Source of the DNA: Mesodorylaimus sp. YZB2_4
Taxonomy: Eukaryota; Nematoda; Enoplea; Dorylaimida; Dorylaimidae
DNA length: 64,000 bases
Direction of reading: 5' to 3'
Assembly (NCBI GenBank): GCA_030248295.1
Contig: JASANH010001455.1
Span: forward strand, 310,001-374,000
Shown here: positions 11,801 to 21,060 of the stretch, one piece after another
Layout: every line of letters begins with the position of its first letter
How positions within the stretch are numbered: the first letter of the stretch is position 1
Notes under the pieces: generated by a model
Databases searched by the model: none
What the model saw: only the letters and a program-made list of their open reading frames with translations
What the model was told of the DNA's origin: nothing
Program-made: the position numbers and the translations under genes

Positions 11801-14800
11801 AGTAACCTTTGGGAATTTTGTAAAGCGAAAGAGGTTTACTTCGGAGCTGAAATTTCAGTCGAGAAATACACTAAGAACTAGAGCCTTGAGTAGGATTCGA
11901 ACCCGTGCTACTAACCAATAGCAGTGTAACCAAGCCTGGCAGGCGTAGGAGGGAGGTTCAAAAACTCGACTGCGGCTGAAACATCAACCCGACGGGTTGA
12001 TGTTCCAAGCCAGGGGAGATTGGTTACTCTCCCACTCGCCATGGCGGAACAGCCTTACATTGGAGGAGATATCGCTCGGAGCTGGCCTCATAGTCGGAGG
12101 TGGCTGAGACATCAACCCGACGGGTTGCTGCCTCGCCTGGAGGGCCAACGAGGGCAGCTGATAAAGTGTATGCAGCTGCCAGTTGAGGCAACCACATACA
12201 CAACCTTTCCCACAGACAGGCCAAACACACCTACTTCATTCCTCCCTCCATTTTGGAGAGCGATGTCGCGATGTCCCCATCGCTTCCACGCAGAAGAAGA
12301 TGCAGAAACAGGCCCATTTGCGGCGGCACCTGGAACAGTGTTTGGTCGAGGGTGACTCAACTTTTTCGACCCGGGGTTTCTGCTGACTGTCCCTAACTTA
12401 TTTCGCGATGTGCCCCGCAAGTTTACTGTAAGTCTATTTTCATGCTTTTCTGACTATTTTCAAGAGACAACTCACCCACTAAAAAAGGCAAGCGATATTG
12501 GCGAAGCGGCCCTAAACTGTGATCAAATTAAGCTAGCAGAAAAATTATGCAAAGTTTTTGCGAGCGAGGAGCAGGCACACTTGTGCGTCTTGTCTCCAAA
12601 CTGGCAAACAGTTAATGGATTGCATTTGGCTTTTGAGCCTCGACCGAACACTTAACATAGCATTCTACATACATACCGACAGTCTGAACTTTAGCCTATA
12701 AATGCGCAGTCACCCGACAAAATGGGTGCGCAGTCTCTTAATTCCGCTGTTTTTGGTGCGCAATCATTGAATTTTGACATTTTTGACTGCGCAAATTTGG
12801 TTGGGAATAGTCCAAAACCAATGCACCAGTGCGCTCACTGGAGGTGAAAATAACTTAAACGAATGACACCAATTGGCACTGCAGATGGACAGGAGCGCAG
12901 ACTGAGCAAAATATGCTCACGCGCGCAAAATTGAATAGAAAAAAAAATTTTTCTTGGCCGCGACTGCGCAGTCCCCCCATTTTTTGAAAATTTTGGAGGT
13001 TCGCCCGAAATGATTATAGGCTATCACAGGGTGTCGCCATGTATACTCTATTGCCCACATAAGACCGCCAGCCAAACACCCCTGGGCCACGAATTGCACA
13101 AGGCATACCTTAAGCCTCCAAGTCCAAAGAGCTGGACCGTATACAAGCTAACCAGGCAGGGAATTCCCGACACGAGTCAATCTCGATGCCCAGAACTCAC
13201 CAACACACTCCTCCCTGTGTCGCCAAATGCACCAGACATGAGGCCTACATTCCTCCCATCGACAGAAGAAGCGACGACCCAGACCCTCTTCACAGAAGGA
13301 CCCACCCGACCCTACACTGCCTTCGCAATGCGGACGGTACCCGCACGCAGCTAGCTACTGTAGGATGACAGCTCGGTGTTGGTCGTAATAAACGCCCTAG
13401 ACCGTGATGAACATGGGCGAATAAAGCGATTCGACGAGGCCGGCCATGGGTGGCCCCAGGGTCCGTGACGCCAATCTAACCCAGCATCCGAACCTGGGGG
13501 GGGGGGGTGTAGCCCCCGTGACCCCCCTCTACGCCAGACAAATTGTCAATTTTGTAATGTTAACATTTTGAAAAACGGGTCTGACCCCCCTCTGGACGAG
13601 CCAAAAATTAGTGACCCCCTATGGGAAAGCTAAGGAAATCCCAACCACCCTCCCCCAATCCTCGATGAGCCGAAAGTTGGTTAGCCCCACCGCAATCCTG
13701 ACCTGGCTGGGTCTGGACCAAGGGTGCATTCTCGAAGTAAAGAAGAATCAGCGAACAGAGTCTGCTCGATAACTTTATAGGAGTCAGCTCGCTGAAAATC
13801 AAATATTTTTAAATTTGCCGCGCCCAGTGATGCTCAGGTGCAAGAACCTTATGACAGTCGGGAGGTAAACTTGGCTAGTGCAGTGAGAGGTTTGCGCGAC
13901 CCGCCTCTCATTGAGTTTTGCTTACGCGGAATAACCGATACTCAAGGAGCTGTAATAACATTATCAAAGAGGACTGAACTCCAGTGCCGGCCAGACTGTC
14001 AGACTTTGAACTTGTGCCCCTGGCTAGAAAACGGGGACGCTGCAATCATCGTGAGACCTTCTCTGTCGATTGAATATTGCCGCCTCCAAACCGTGTGTGC
14101 AAGCAACGGAATGCAGTACGATCACAGGGTACAGGCTGAGCAGGGTTGGTTCCGGTTTAAAAACCTTAAAAACAGCTTGAAAACTGTGCGAAAGACCTGC
14201 GAGAATCAGGGAAAATGAGAATCTTTGAGCCAAAATCAGCAAAAACTAAAAAATTGCATTCCAGGGTTCTAGTCGTGAAAATTCAAAGAATAATTTTGAA
14301 CACGTAAAAATAACATGTAAAAATCAGGGGAAAAAATAATCTTCCAAGGGAAACTTAAAGGTTGCATTTTGAGGTTTCAAACTGGGAAATTAAGAAAATT
14401 TCAATTTTTGCCTTGTGTTTGGAAAAATCATTTTTGCCGTGTGTGAATTTATTAATGAAACAAGTTTATAACGCATTGGTAAAAAATTTATGTTTTTGCT
14501 TCCTGGACCCCCCCTCTTTTAAGGCCCCAAAAAATTTTAGACCCCCCCCCCCCTCTGGCCGAGCGTTAGGTTTCGGATGCTGATCTAACCCAGCCTGGCA
14601 GGCGAAAGAGGGAGGTGGCCGACCGAAGTCGGCGGAACGCGAACTCCGACTGGAGCAAGGCATGTCTTGCGACTATACCTGCGGCTGAAACATCAACCCG
14701 TGGGGTGATGTTTCCCAGCCAGGGGAGAGTATCAGTTACTTTCTCCCACTCGCCATGGCCGGCGCTTTTGCAGTTTGTCCCACAATCTCTTGAATCCAGT

Positions 14801-15822
14801 CCATCCTAGCCTAAGCCTAAGGCTACGACTAAGCCCAAATCCAGACTATCCTGGCCTAAGCCTAAGCCTAAGGCTAAAACTGAGCCTACATTCGGCCTAT
14901 CCCCAAGCTATTGGGGGGACAAAGTGCAAAAGTGCTCCACGGCCTACCAGGCATGAGGGTTACAGCAGCAAGACTAATATAAAGACGCGGGTTAAAGTCC
15001 CACTCGAGGCTCAAGTTTCTGTGCTGTGTAGGTCACCTGTACATCCCCTAAAAACTCATCCTCATTTCGGGCAGGGGCACTTTTGCTGTTTGGTCCCCAA
15101 CATGGGTTAGCTTAAGCTGGCATATGACTCGGGCTTAGACTGATACTAGGCTTAGGCTTAGTCTGGTATAAGAGTTAAGCTCAGGCAGATATTAGCCTCC
15201 AGCCAGCCTTATACCAGCCTTCGCCTGGGGACCAAACGGCAAAAGCGCCTCCTTTCCTCACTGTACGCACTGTGATGCTACTCACGAAAGCTACAAGCTA
15301 CATGGCATAGGCATATAAGTTCCATCTACAAACAAGCTGCTTTTTTAGCAACCTGATCCACCCAACAGACTATGTGTATGTACTTACTAAATTCGTCATA
15401 CGCCGCTTTTTTGACCGAATCGGAAATAATGGCATAAATGTCGTTTAAAAGCTGCAATTTTTTATCCACAATTGATTTCTGGTCGATCGATAAATCAGGC
15501 ATTTGACGGGTATTTGGATGAGAAATTAGATGCGAATATTTGCGATACGCATCATAGACTGAAGCAAAAAGTTTTAGATGTTACTTCTTTGGACGCCACA
15601 TTTTTCTAATAAGACAGATAGAGACAGGAAAAAACCAAAGAAAAGTCGTCTAAATAAAGTTTATGATAAATTTTACGAGACTGTTACCAAAATAAGCTTA
15701 CTTTCGGTTTGTTTCACCGACGACGGATCTTTTCCCGCCAATCCGAGAACCTCGTAAAAATTAGATTTATCGAATAATTGTTTGCATAATTTGATTTCGT
15801 TTGAAAAATTAGTGCCCGACAT
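5864..15822 (-). CDS. J-domain / DEAD-box RNA helicase (Vasa/DDX3-like), apparent fusion
   Basis: Ten minus-strand exons join in frame: 15822-15702, 15558-15388, 11735-11612, 11559-11409, 11355-11199, 10277-10072, 8157-7854, 7797-7689, 7262-6959 and 5947-5864, in total 1731 nt, 577 codons. All have GT-AG borders with matching phases. The first two exons give a J-domain like the N-terminus of DNAJC9 ([13 protein letters not shown], then [16 protein letters not shown]), but the HPD motif is HPN. The remaining exons form a complete DEAD-box core: Q-motif region with PTPIQ, Walker [34 protein letters not shown] and QRIGRTGR, ending with the Vasa/DDX3-style IPEFL tail. The HGDR element before QxxR is NASR, and the usual HRIGRTGR has Gln for His. 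A 3.65-kb intron separates the two halves, so two adjacent genes with an unseen terminal and initial exon remain possible. The helicase would remodel RNA or RNPs. Confidence 0.75.
8318..8530 (+). repeat. Dispersed repeat, plus-oriented copy in helicase intron
   Basis: This segment (landmarks GACATGCTCTAGAAAC, CCAGAAGC, GCGGGAAAGTTTT and a GGGTCGGG tail) recurs in reverse orientation across 9120-9680 with the landmarks in the same order, the second copy being longer. A GGGGTCGGGGTCGGGG-type tract marks one end of each. It lies in the intron between helicase exons 6 and 7. No coding capacity was seen. Confidence 0.5.
9120..9795 (-). repeat. Dispersed repeat, minus-oriented longer copy
   Basis: Reverse-oriented relative of the repeat at 8318-8530, forming a large imperfect inverted pair with it. 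It is bounded at the high end by a C-rich tract (CCCCGACCCCGACCCCC on the plus strand) and contains the same GCGGGAAAGTTTT block near 9190-9205. Confidence 0.5.
10400..11090 (-). repeat. ~0.7-kb repeat family A, minus copy
   Basis: On the minus strand this copy contains TGCTCAGGTGCAAGAACC followed by a line of repeat sequence also present, in plus orientation, at 13480-14260. Its other end has GTCCAAAGGGG / TAGACCC and an AACATTACAAAAT block that match the reverse complement of 13540-13610. It lies in the intron between helicase exons at 10277 and 11199. Confidence 0.55.
11935..12180 (+). repeat. SINE-like repeat B with palindromic core
   Basis: A dispersed element recognised by GGCTGAAACATCAACCCG, a palindrome (CATCAACCCG / CGGGTTGATG) and GCCAGGGGAGA followed by CTCCCACTCGCCATGG. 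A second, partial core lies at about 12103-12160. Other copies are at about 14590-14765, 19510-19670 (-), 29815-29980 (-), 38370-38530 (-) and 47035-47195. Copies differ by 10-25 percent by eye, so this is an ageing family. Confidence 0.55.
13480..14260 (+). repeat. ~0.7-kb repeat family A, plus copy
   Basis: Inverted partner of 10400-11090, within the long intron between the J-domain exons and the helicase exons. It includes a G-run at about 13498-13507, an AATTTTGTAATGTTAACATT block, and the TGCTCAGGTGCAAGAACC landmark near 13829. An open plus-strand frame through it (13838-14218) is not protein-like and is treated as repeat. Confidence 0.55.
14590..14765 (+). repeat. SINE-like repeat B
   Basis: Well-preserved copy of the repeat with GCGGCTGAAACATCAACCCG, then GGGGTGATG, GCCAGGGGAGAG and CTCCCACTCGCCATGG. 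The hairpin core is imperfect here. Confidence 0.5.
14800..15245. repeat. CCTAAG-rich dispersed repeat
   Basis: The first part (about 14800-14900) has runs of GCCTAA, including three consecutive units near 14854-14871. The second part (15100-15245) carries TTAGGCTTAGGC-like units and a TTCGCCTGGGGACCAAACGG end. The second part recurs in reverse orientation at about 28330-28440. GCCTAA is the complement of the nematode telomere hexamer TTAGGC, but the runs are short. Confidence 0.45.
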
Positions 15823-16129
15823 TTTATTTATTCGAACTACGAAAAAAATTGCGCAATTATCGAATTGAAGGCAAAAACGACTTTTCTCGAAAATGGAATG
15901 AATTAATGGTGGGAGAATCGAAGAACCTGATTTCAACAAAGAAGCTCAGTTTGTCGGAAAACTGCCTATTTCAAAAAGCGGGAAATTTAAAAATGAGAGC
16001 AAAACTTTTTATCGTCGATGGAATTGTCCTTCAGTGAAAGACTTGGATAAACCAAACAGATTTCGAACATAGCCTATCTTGTAGAGGAGAAAAAGTGCTA
16101 CAAACAGCCCTGTCCCATGTTCAGACAGC

Positions 16130-16326
16130 ATAAAGAACCGCGTACAGGACATGTAATTCTAAAGTGTACCACAGCGAGGGCGGCGCGGCTCACGACGCGT
16201 CTGCGACTACCTGCGACTGCAACGAAAGCGGGCGCGTGGTCGCAGGCCCTAAAAAACAGTCGCAGACGCGTCGCGAGCTGAAATTTCAACACTTTTGAAA
16301 TAAACGTCCTGTACGCGGTTCTTTAT
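16130..16326. mobile_element. MITE with perfect 21-bp terminal inverted repeats
   Basis: The 21 bases at 16130-16150 are the exact reverse complement of 16306-16326. The ends start ATAAAGAACCGCG. The interior contains a second inverted pair (GACGCGTCTGCGACT near 16195 and its complement near 16260-16272), so the whole unit can fold into a long hairpin. It has no coding capacity. A TA target duplication, as for Tc1/mariner, is possible but overlaps the repeat edge and cannot be proved from one copy. It lies upstream of the J-domain start. Confidence 0.7.
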
Positions 16327-16329
16327 AAC

Positions 16330-17280
16330 TTCTGAACTCGCGAAAGGACTCATTCTAAAGCATTTTTTCTGCTGGACAAGATGAGCTGTATGCGGTTTCT
16401 ATAGCAGCCTGCGACTGAAGTCAAAAGATCGAGAAATGAAACCATAGACGATAATTTTGGCGGTTTTTCGCAATTTTGACGCCAACATGTAAAGACAAAG
16501 TATGTAAGATACCTATATTTTCTGAAAACAAGTACCACAAGGCGCATATAGTGAAATTCTGAGTGGGATTTCTTTTCACTATTTCGAGTTATTCGCGCAA
16601 GTATGTGTGAAAAAATTTGAATTTTTTCTTTTGGCGGGAATATTTGGGAACCTAGGAAAGATTTTTAAAAAGCGTTCGATAGCTGATCATCTTGCGATCG
16701 TTTTGATATATTCTAGATCATTCGAGGACAATATCGCCAAGCACCCTTTTTTATGCGTATTTCCATAGGAAACGGGCCAAAACTAGTTGACTTCATCGTC
16801 ACCATACACTCATGACGTACTTACTACTAAGCACGAAAAACGTGGGGTAAAAATTTTCGCCAAGGCCGTTATAGGTCAATCGATCTGAGAAATTATTTAC
16901 GCTAAGCAAGGAATATTTTCTACGTTATATACGATTAGGAGAAAATTATCTCGGCTAGAATAGGACTGGCGTCAGAGAGCGCTGTTACCTGGAGACGAAT
17001 CGGAGTTGCACGAGTCCAACTAAAACCGGAAAAGCTGGCCTGGCGTGGTGGCTTATTGTGGGACTTGGCAGGTTATGAGCGTGTGCAAGGCCTTGTGTGA
17101 GACGTCCAAAGTCCTGCAGTTTTGTGTGTAACGAAGCCCAGCGTGGAGGAAAACATGCAGAGTTCTTCCCAAACTCGGTTTTAGGGTTCGGAGTTTCGAA
17201 TTTAAGCTTCCAGCACTCTGATTCATGTTTTTTTTCCTAAAAAATCCAGCAGAATTGAAAAATTTTACTGTAATTTGAGC
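16330..17280. other. Non-coding stretch
   Basis: No gene, repeat or structured element could be supported in this roughly 950-bp stretch. It is moderately AT-rich. Confidence 0.35.
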
Positions 17281-17282
17281 GC

Positions 17283-17439
17283 TAACCACTGCTGACCAGT
17301 TGGCCAGACACCGCTAATATTTTGCACAGAGCTTTCTTTTGCTTCTAGGAACGTATTGCAATTTTCGGTTTTCCAAAGTTCGACTTGACGGTTGGCGATG
17401 TTACCTTTAGATACCAGCATCAGGTTATCAGTGCAACTC
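17283..17439 (-). CDS. Possible WD-repeat exon (unassigned)
   Basis: On the minus strand an acceptor GTTGTTTTCAG is followed by an open frame reading CTDNLMLVSKGNIANRQ, VELWKTENC, then SVQNISGVWPTG. The RQVELWKT segment looks like the closing strand of a WD repeat. A GTAAAA donor is possible near 17288. It lies on the same strand as, and 3.6 kb downstream of, the last recognised WDR91 exon, so it could be part of the WD40 domain of that gene, but I could not match it to a specific human WDR91 segment. Confidence 0.3.
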
Positions 17440-17934
17440 CTGAAAACAACAGGGTAACAAAGGAGCCAGTCAGCATGACCTGTTCCTGATATTGACTCAG
17501 GCCTAACAGAGCAAAGGTAGCAAGGACACGCCAGACATAGGTATCATAATCATGGCGCACAAACTAGATCTTACATTTATACCCCTTTCGAGTAGGCAAG
17601 GCCCGCTTATGAATCACGAAAAATGTGAAAAATATCCTGGCTGGGGGTGTATTGCGAAATGTCCTGACTGGCTGATAAAACTGATAAGGATTTGTTTGAG
17701 GGGCAACGCGAACTTTGATGGACAAACAAAGCAAGTAGTGTGAGCCGTCGTTTGGCAAACCTGTTAATGCATGGTATGACTGGGGTACGCCCTACTCTTT
17801 CTTTAGTAAAGGCTCATTGTGAGATGTGCACTAAGTGAGGCACACGAAGCAAGCATGGATGGGCCCTGTCAGATAGGGCCCCAATTATAGTCGGGTGCAC
17901 ACAAGCCTGTCGAAATGCGCTTTTGCGCCTTTGC

Positions 17935-18245
17935 CGCTTTCGGCCAATTTTTCTCGAAATCTTAAAGATAACAAATGCTTATGTCAGCAACAATTTCGTA
18001 GAGAAAAATATGCTCTGTCGACTGGCTATCTTTGTTTAGGTTTTACTGTTTTTATGAAGTTAACAGCATTTTTTTCTTCAGAATCGCAAACAATCAACGA
18101 ATAATCTTCCGTGAAAGCTCAAAACGGAAAATCAGGCCTCGAAGTATATCTGCTTGATAAAGCACATTTTTCTCCACAAAATTGTCGCTGACATTAAGAG
18201 AGGTTATCGCTAAAAATTTCGAGAAAAATCGCCCCAAAGCCATTA
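17935..18245. repeat. Imperfect inverted repeat, ~85-bp arms
   Basis: The left arm, about 17935-18017 (landmarks TTTTTCTCGAAAT, ATGTCAGCAACAATTTCG, GAGAAAAATATGCT), matches the reverse complement of about 18161-18245 (TTTTTCTCGAAAT, ATGTCAGCGACAATTTTG, GAGAAAAATGTGCT) at roughly 80 percent by eye. The spacer is about 145 bp. It is probably a decayed MITE. It immediately precedes the 21-bp tandem array. Confidence 0.55.
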
Positions 18246-18282
18246 CTCCACGAATTTGGCGCCCATGCCCTAGCAGGCCCTG

Positions 18283-18485
18283 GCAGTGCAAAGTCAATGT
18301 GAAGCAGTGCAAAGTCAATGTGAAGCAGTGCAAAGTCAGTGTGAAGCAGTGCAAAGTCAATGTGAAGCAGTGCAAAGTCAATGTGAAGCAGTGCAAAGTC
18401 AGTGTGAAGCAGTGCAAAGTCAATGTGAAGCAGTGCAAAGTCAATGTGAAGCAGTGCAAAGTCAGTGTGAAGCAGTGCAAAGTGA
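18283..18485 (+). repeat. 21-bp tandem array with 63-bp higher-order period
   Basis: Nine full copies plus a partial copy of a 21-mer starting GCAGTGCAAAGTCAATGTG. A single A/G difference (CAATG or CAGTG) recurs as A, A, G three times, so the array is three copies of a 63-bp higher-order unit. Because 21 is divisible by three, long open frames exist on both strands, but they show only the repeat and end outside it without splice or start support. Confidence 0.85.
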
Positions 18486-18489
18486 AAGT

Positions 18490-21060
18490 TTCAGGCAATG
18501 AATTTATGAACTCCTTAGCTATAGTTGAGCGCCAGAATGTGTGTGGGACTGGTGATGAGTGTCGGCCTCACCAGGGCTCTGTCCACCCTGTTCACCCAAT
18601 CAGCAATGACCGACCGATCTGCGACCTAGAAGCAGTGGCTGATTATACCCTTGTTTTGGCCATACTGTTACCAGCGTACTCATGCGGCAAGAGATAAAAG
18701 ACTTGTTTGGACTTCTAGGGTCTACATAGGACAGTGCAAAAGTCTCTCGACTATACCTGCCGCTGAAACATGGAGCAGAGGTGTTGGTGGCCCAGCCTGC
18801 AGGAAGTGGCAGATCTCCCGACCTCCAGAAATTCTGGTTATAGTCTCAAACGTATCAGGGCCTAAGCCGAGCCGCACCAGACGTACTGCATGCACAAAAA
18901 ATCTCCAGCATCCCAGGAGATAATACGCATATGCACAAACTTGAGCCGTGAGCGGGAATCGAGCCCGCGCCCAGGATTCCAGTCCAGCGTCCAAACCACT
19001 CAAGGTGTGTGTCACAGGGTGGATATGAGAAACAGTGCAGTTTATCTTCACAGAGTGTGATCTGACAAGCTGCATAAGAGAGGCTGTAACGTGGGCGATA
19101 GATTTGACATTCGAGGCAAATTCCAAGAATGCAGATTCCGATCTCGCCTTGCAATTACATGACTTACAATCAAATGACTTATGACTTTATAGGCGGGTGC
19201 GCAAGGGGGGGGGGGGGGCTCGGGCACTCAACGACCCTACAAACTCAGGTAAAGGTACCTTTACAAACTTCGTACAATCCCAGCCATGCCTTTGGTTGCA
19301 TGCCAGTCAATATATTTTTGTGTTTTGCAAGATTAAAATTTTCCGCCCCCGTACAGGGATGAACCCCCGTGGCGTGCACTAGGGGTGGCATTGCGGCCGA
19401 CGGTCCCCTTCCAAGCCAGAGAAGTGGCCAGAGTGGGGAACCAGTTTAAAGGTTTTTCTTGAACGGTCTGCTGACACAGATGCTCCTCATTGCTACTATG
19501 ACCAGCATCCCTGGCGGTCGGGAGTAATCGACCGCTGGCTGATGAGACGTCAACCCTTCCAGTTGATGTTTCTAGGGCAGGTATAGTCGCGAGACTTGCC
19601 TACCTCCAGTCGAAGTTTTCTGCCCAGAGACTTTAGTCTCGGCTATCTACCGCCGGTTGGGTGCGCTTGATACACCGGCGTTACGAACAGGATGAAACAA
19701 ATAGGTACACATAGATGATGCGATCAGAACGATTGTGCGTGGTGTTTGGTGGGTCAGTCAGAAACCATCAAAGAGGGTGATTTCTTGCCCTGAAACATGT
19801 GTATTTCCTGCAAATCTATTCATAGAATCGTGATCAATTATGTCTGCTAGAGACAATTTTTCAAAACTTTGGCCTCCGAATGCAGAATAGAAAAAGAAAA
19901 TTACAAAAGTAGCTTACCTGACGAAAATTTGAACCCGCGTATACATACGTACGGGGCACATAAACACCTGGGTTGCGCTAGTGCGAGACTTAAAGTCGCA
20001 CCCTAAGTGGGATTCGAACCCCCTCCCTCGAGAACATAAGCACCCCTGCGCCAAATCCTCTAAGTCACAGTCAGGCACCATCGATAAGCTTGCGTGTCTC
20101 GCGGCATGGTGCTTACTGCATGCATAAAGGGTGCAGAACGTATGTAGGGTACACTTCCACCTTCAAGGTACCGTACTTACCGAGAAGGCAAGATACAAGA
20201 CAAAAAATCTATTGTGCTTCAATGCGTCAGATGGCTGAAACGCATACAAAAGGCATGTAATGAGTGGCCAATGTCAGATGGTTGGGCATGACACAGTACC
20301 CGACTTCATAGACATACACACACGCAAGACGCATGTCATGCCATGCCATGATTAATAGACACGCACTACAGGAAACATTGAGGGAACACGTCTGTGTGGT
20401 GTGGTTCGGCCAAGCGTGAGTGGCAGACGCAGGGCAATAGCACCTCCAGAACGCAATATTTGGAGGAAGGTCCCCCAACTCCAAGCCCTGACTGGTGAGG
20501 GGAAGGGATAGGGGCAGCCGTTTTAACTCCTGGGCTTGGCTGGCTCAATTGTTCAAGGGACGACGAACTTATTTTAATATTGACAGATTTGCTTTGTTAT
20601 CATTTTTTACAGTAGTGCCAGATTGTACTGTACGTATGTCTTTGACACACTCAGTGCACAGTTTGTGCTTCGTCAAAAGTAAAGTATCAATCAATCAATT
20701 GTTGTCGAGGGGTGCTGCAACCAACGCAAGAGGCGGGAGATGAGAGAGCGAAGTCTCCGACACAAAAACATGAACTAGGCACTTATTACCTTGCAGTCCA
20801 TTTTACCAATAGATCTTTTAGAGTTCTGGGCCTTTTTTTCACAAAATAAGCACAGCCGAAGCCCAGCGACAGAGGGGTGCACCCCCCCCCCCCCCCCTGC
20901 AACCAACGCAAGAGGCGGGAGATATGAGAGAGCGAAGTCTCTGAGACAAAAGTATGATGATCAGTTCGCACGCTAGACTGTTCCCACAAGTGCGAGTTCG
21001 AACCCCAGTCAAGGGTCATGTTTTTGACCATGTTTTCAAAACCCATCCAAAAACACTTAC
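18490..21060. other. Repeat-rich intergenic or intronic DNA
   Basis: Contains two tRNA-like segments with B-box sequences on the minus strand (about 18945-19025, GGGCTCGATTCCCGC read in reverse with variants, and about 20000-20060), a reverse copy of SINE-like repeat B (about 19510-19670), a G-run at about 19206-19218 and a C-run at about 20881-20897. It also contains two copies of a CAACGCAAGAGGCGGGAGAT segment (20711 and 20902). The missing WD40-domain exons of WDR91 should lie here or further down but were not recognised. Confidence 0.4.

Noticed and set aside
13838-14218. 126-codon plus-strand open frame
   Set aside because: It lies in a repeat whose inverted partner is at 10400-11090.
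18283-18485. CRISPR-like array
   Set aside because: Repeats are directly contiguous with no spacers, and the genome is eukaryotic.
18094-18697. Long open frames on both strands with QCKVNVK or TLHCFTL repeats
   Set aside because: They only reflect the 21-bp tandem array, with no start, splice or domain support.
18945-19025. Possible tRNA gene on the minus strand
   Set aside because: B-box-like sequence is present but the acceptor and anticodon stems do not pair; more likely SINE-derived.
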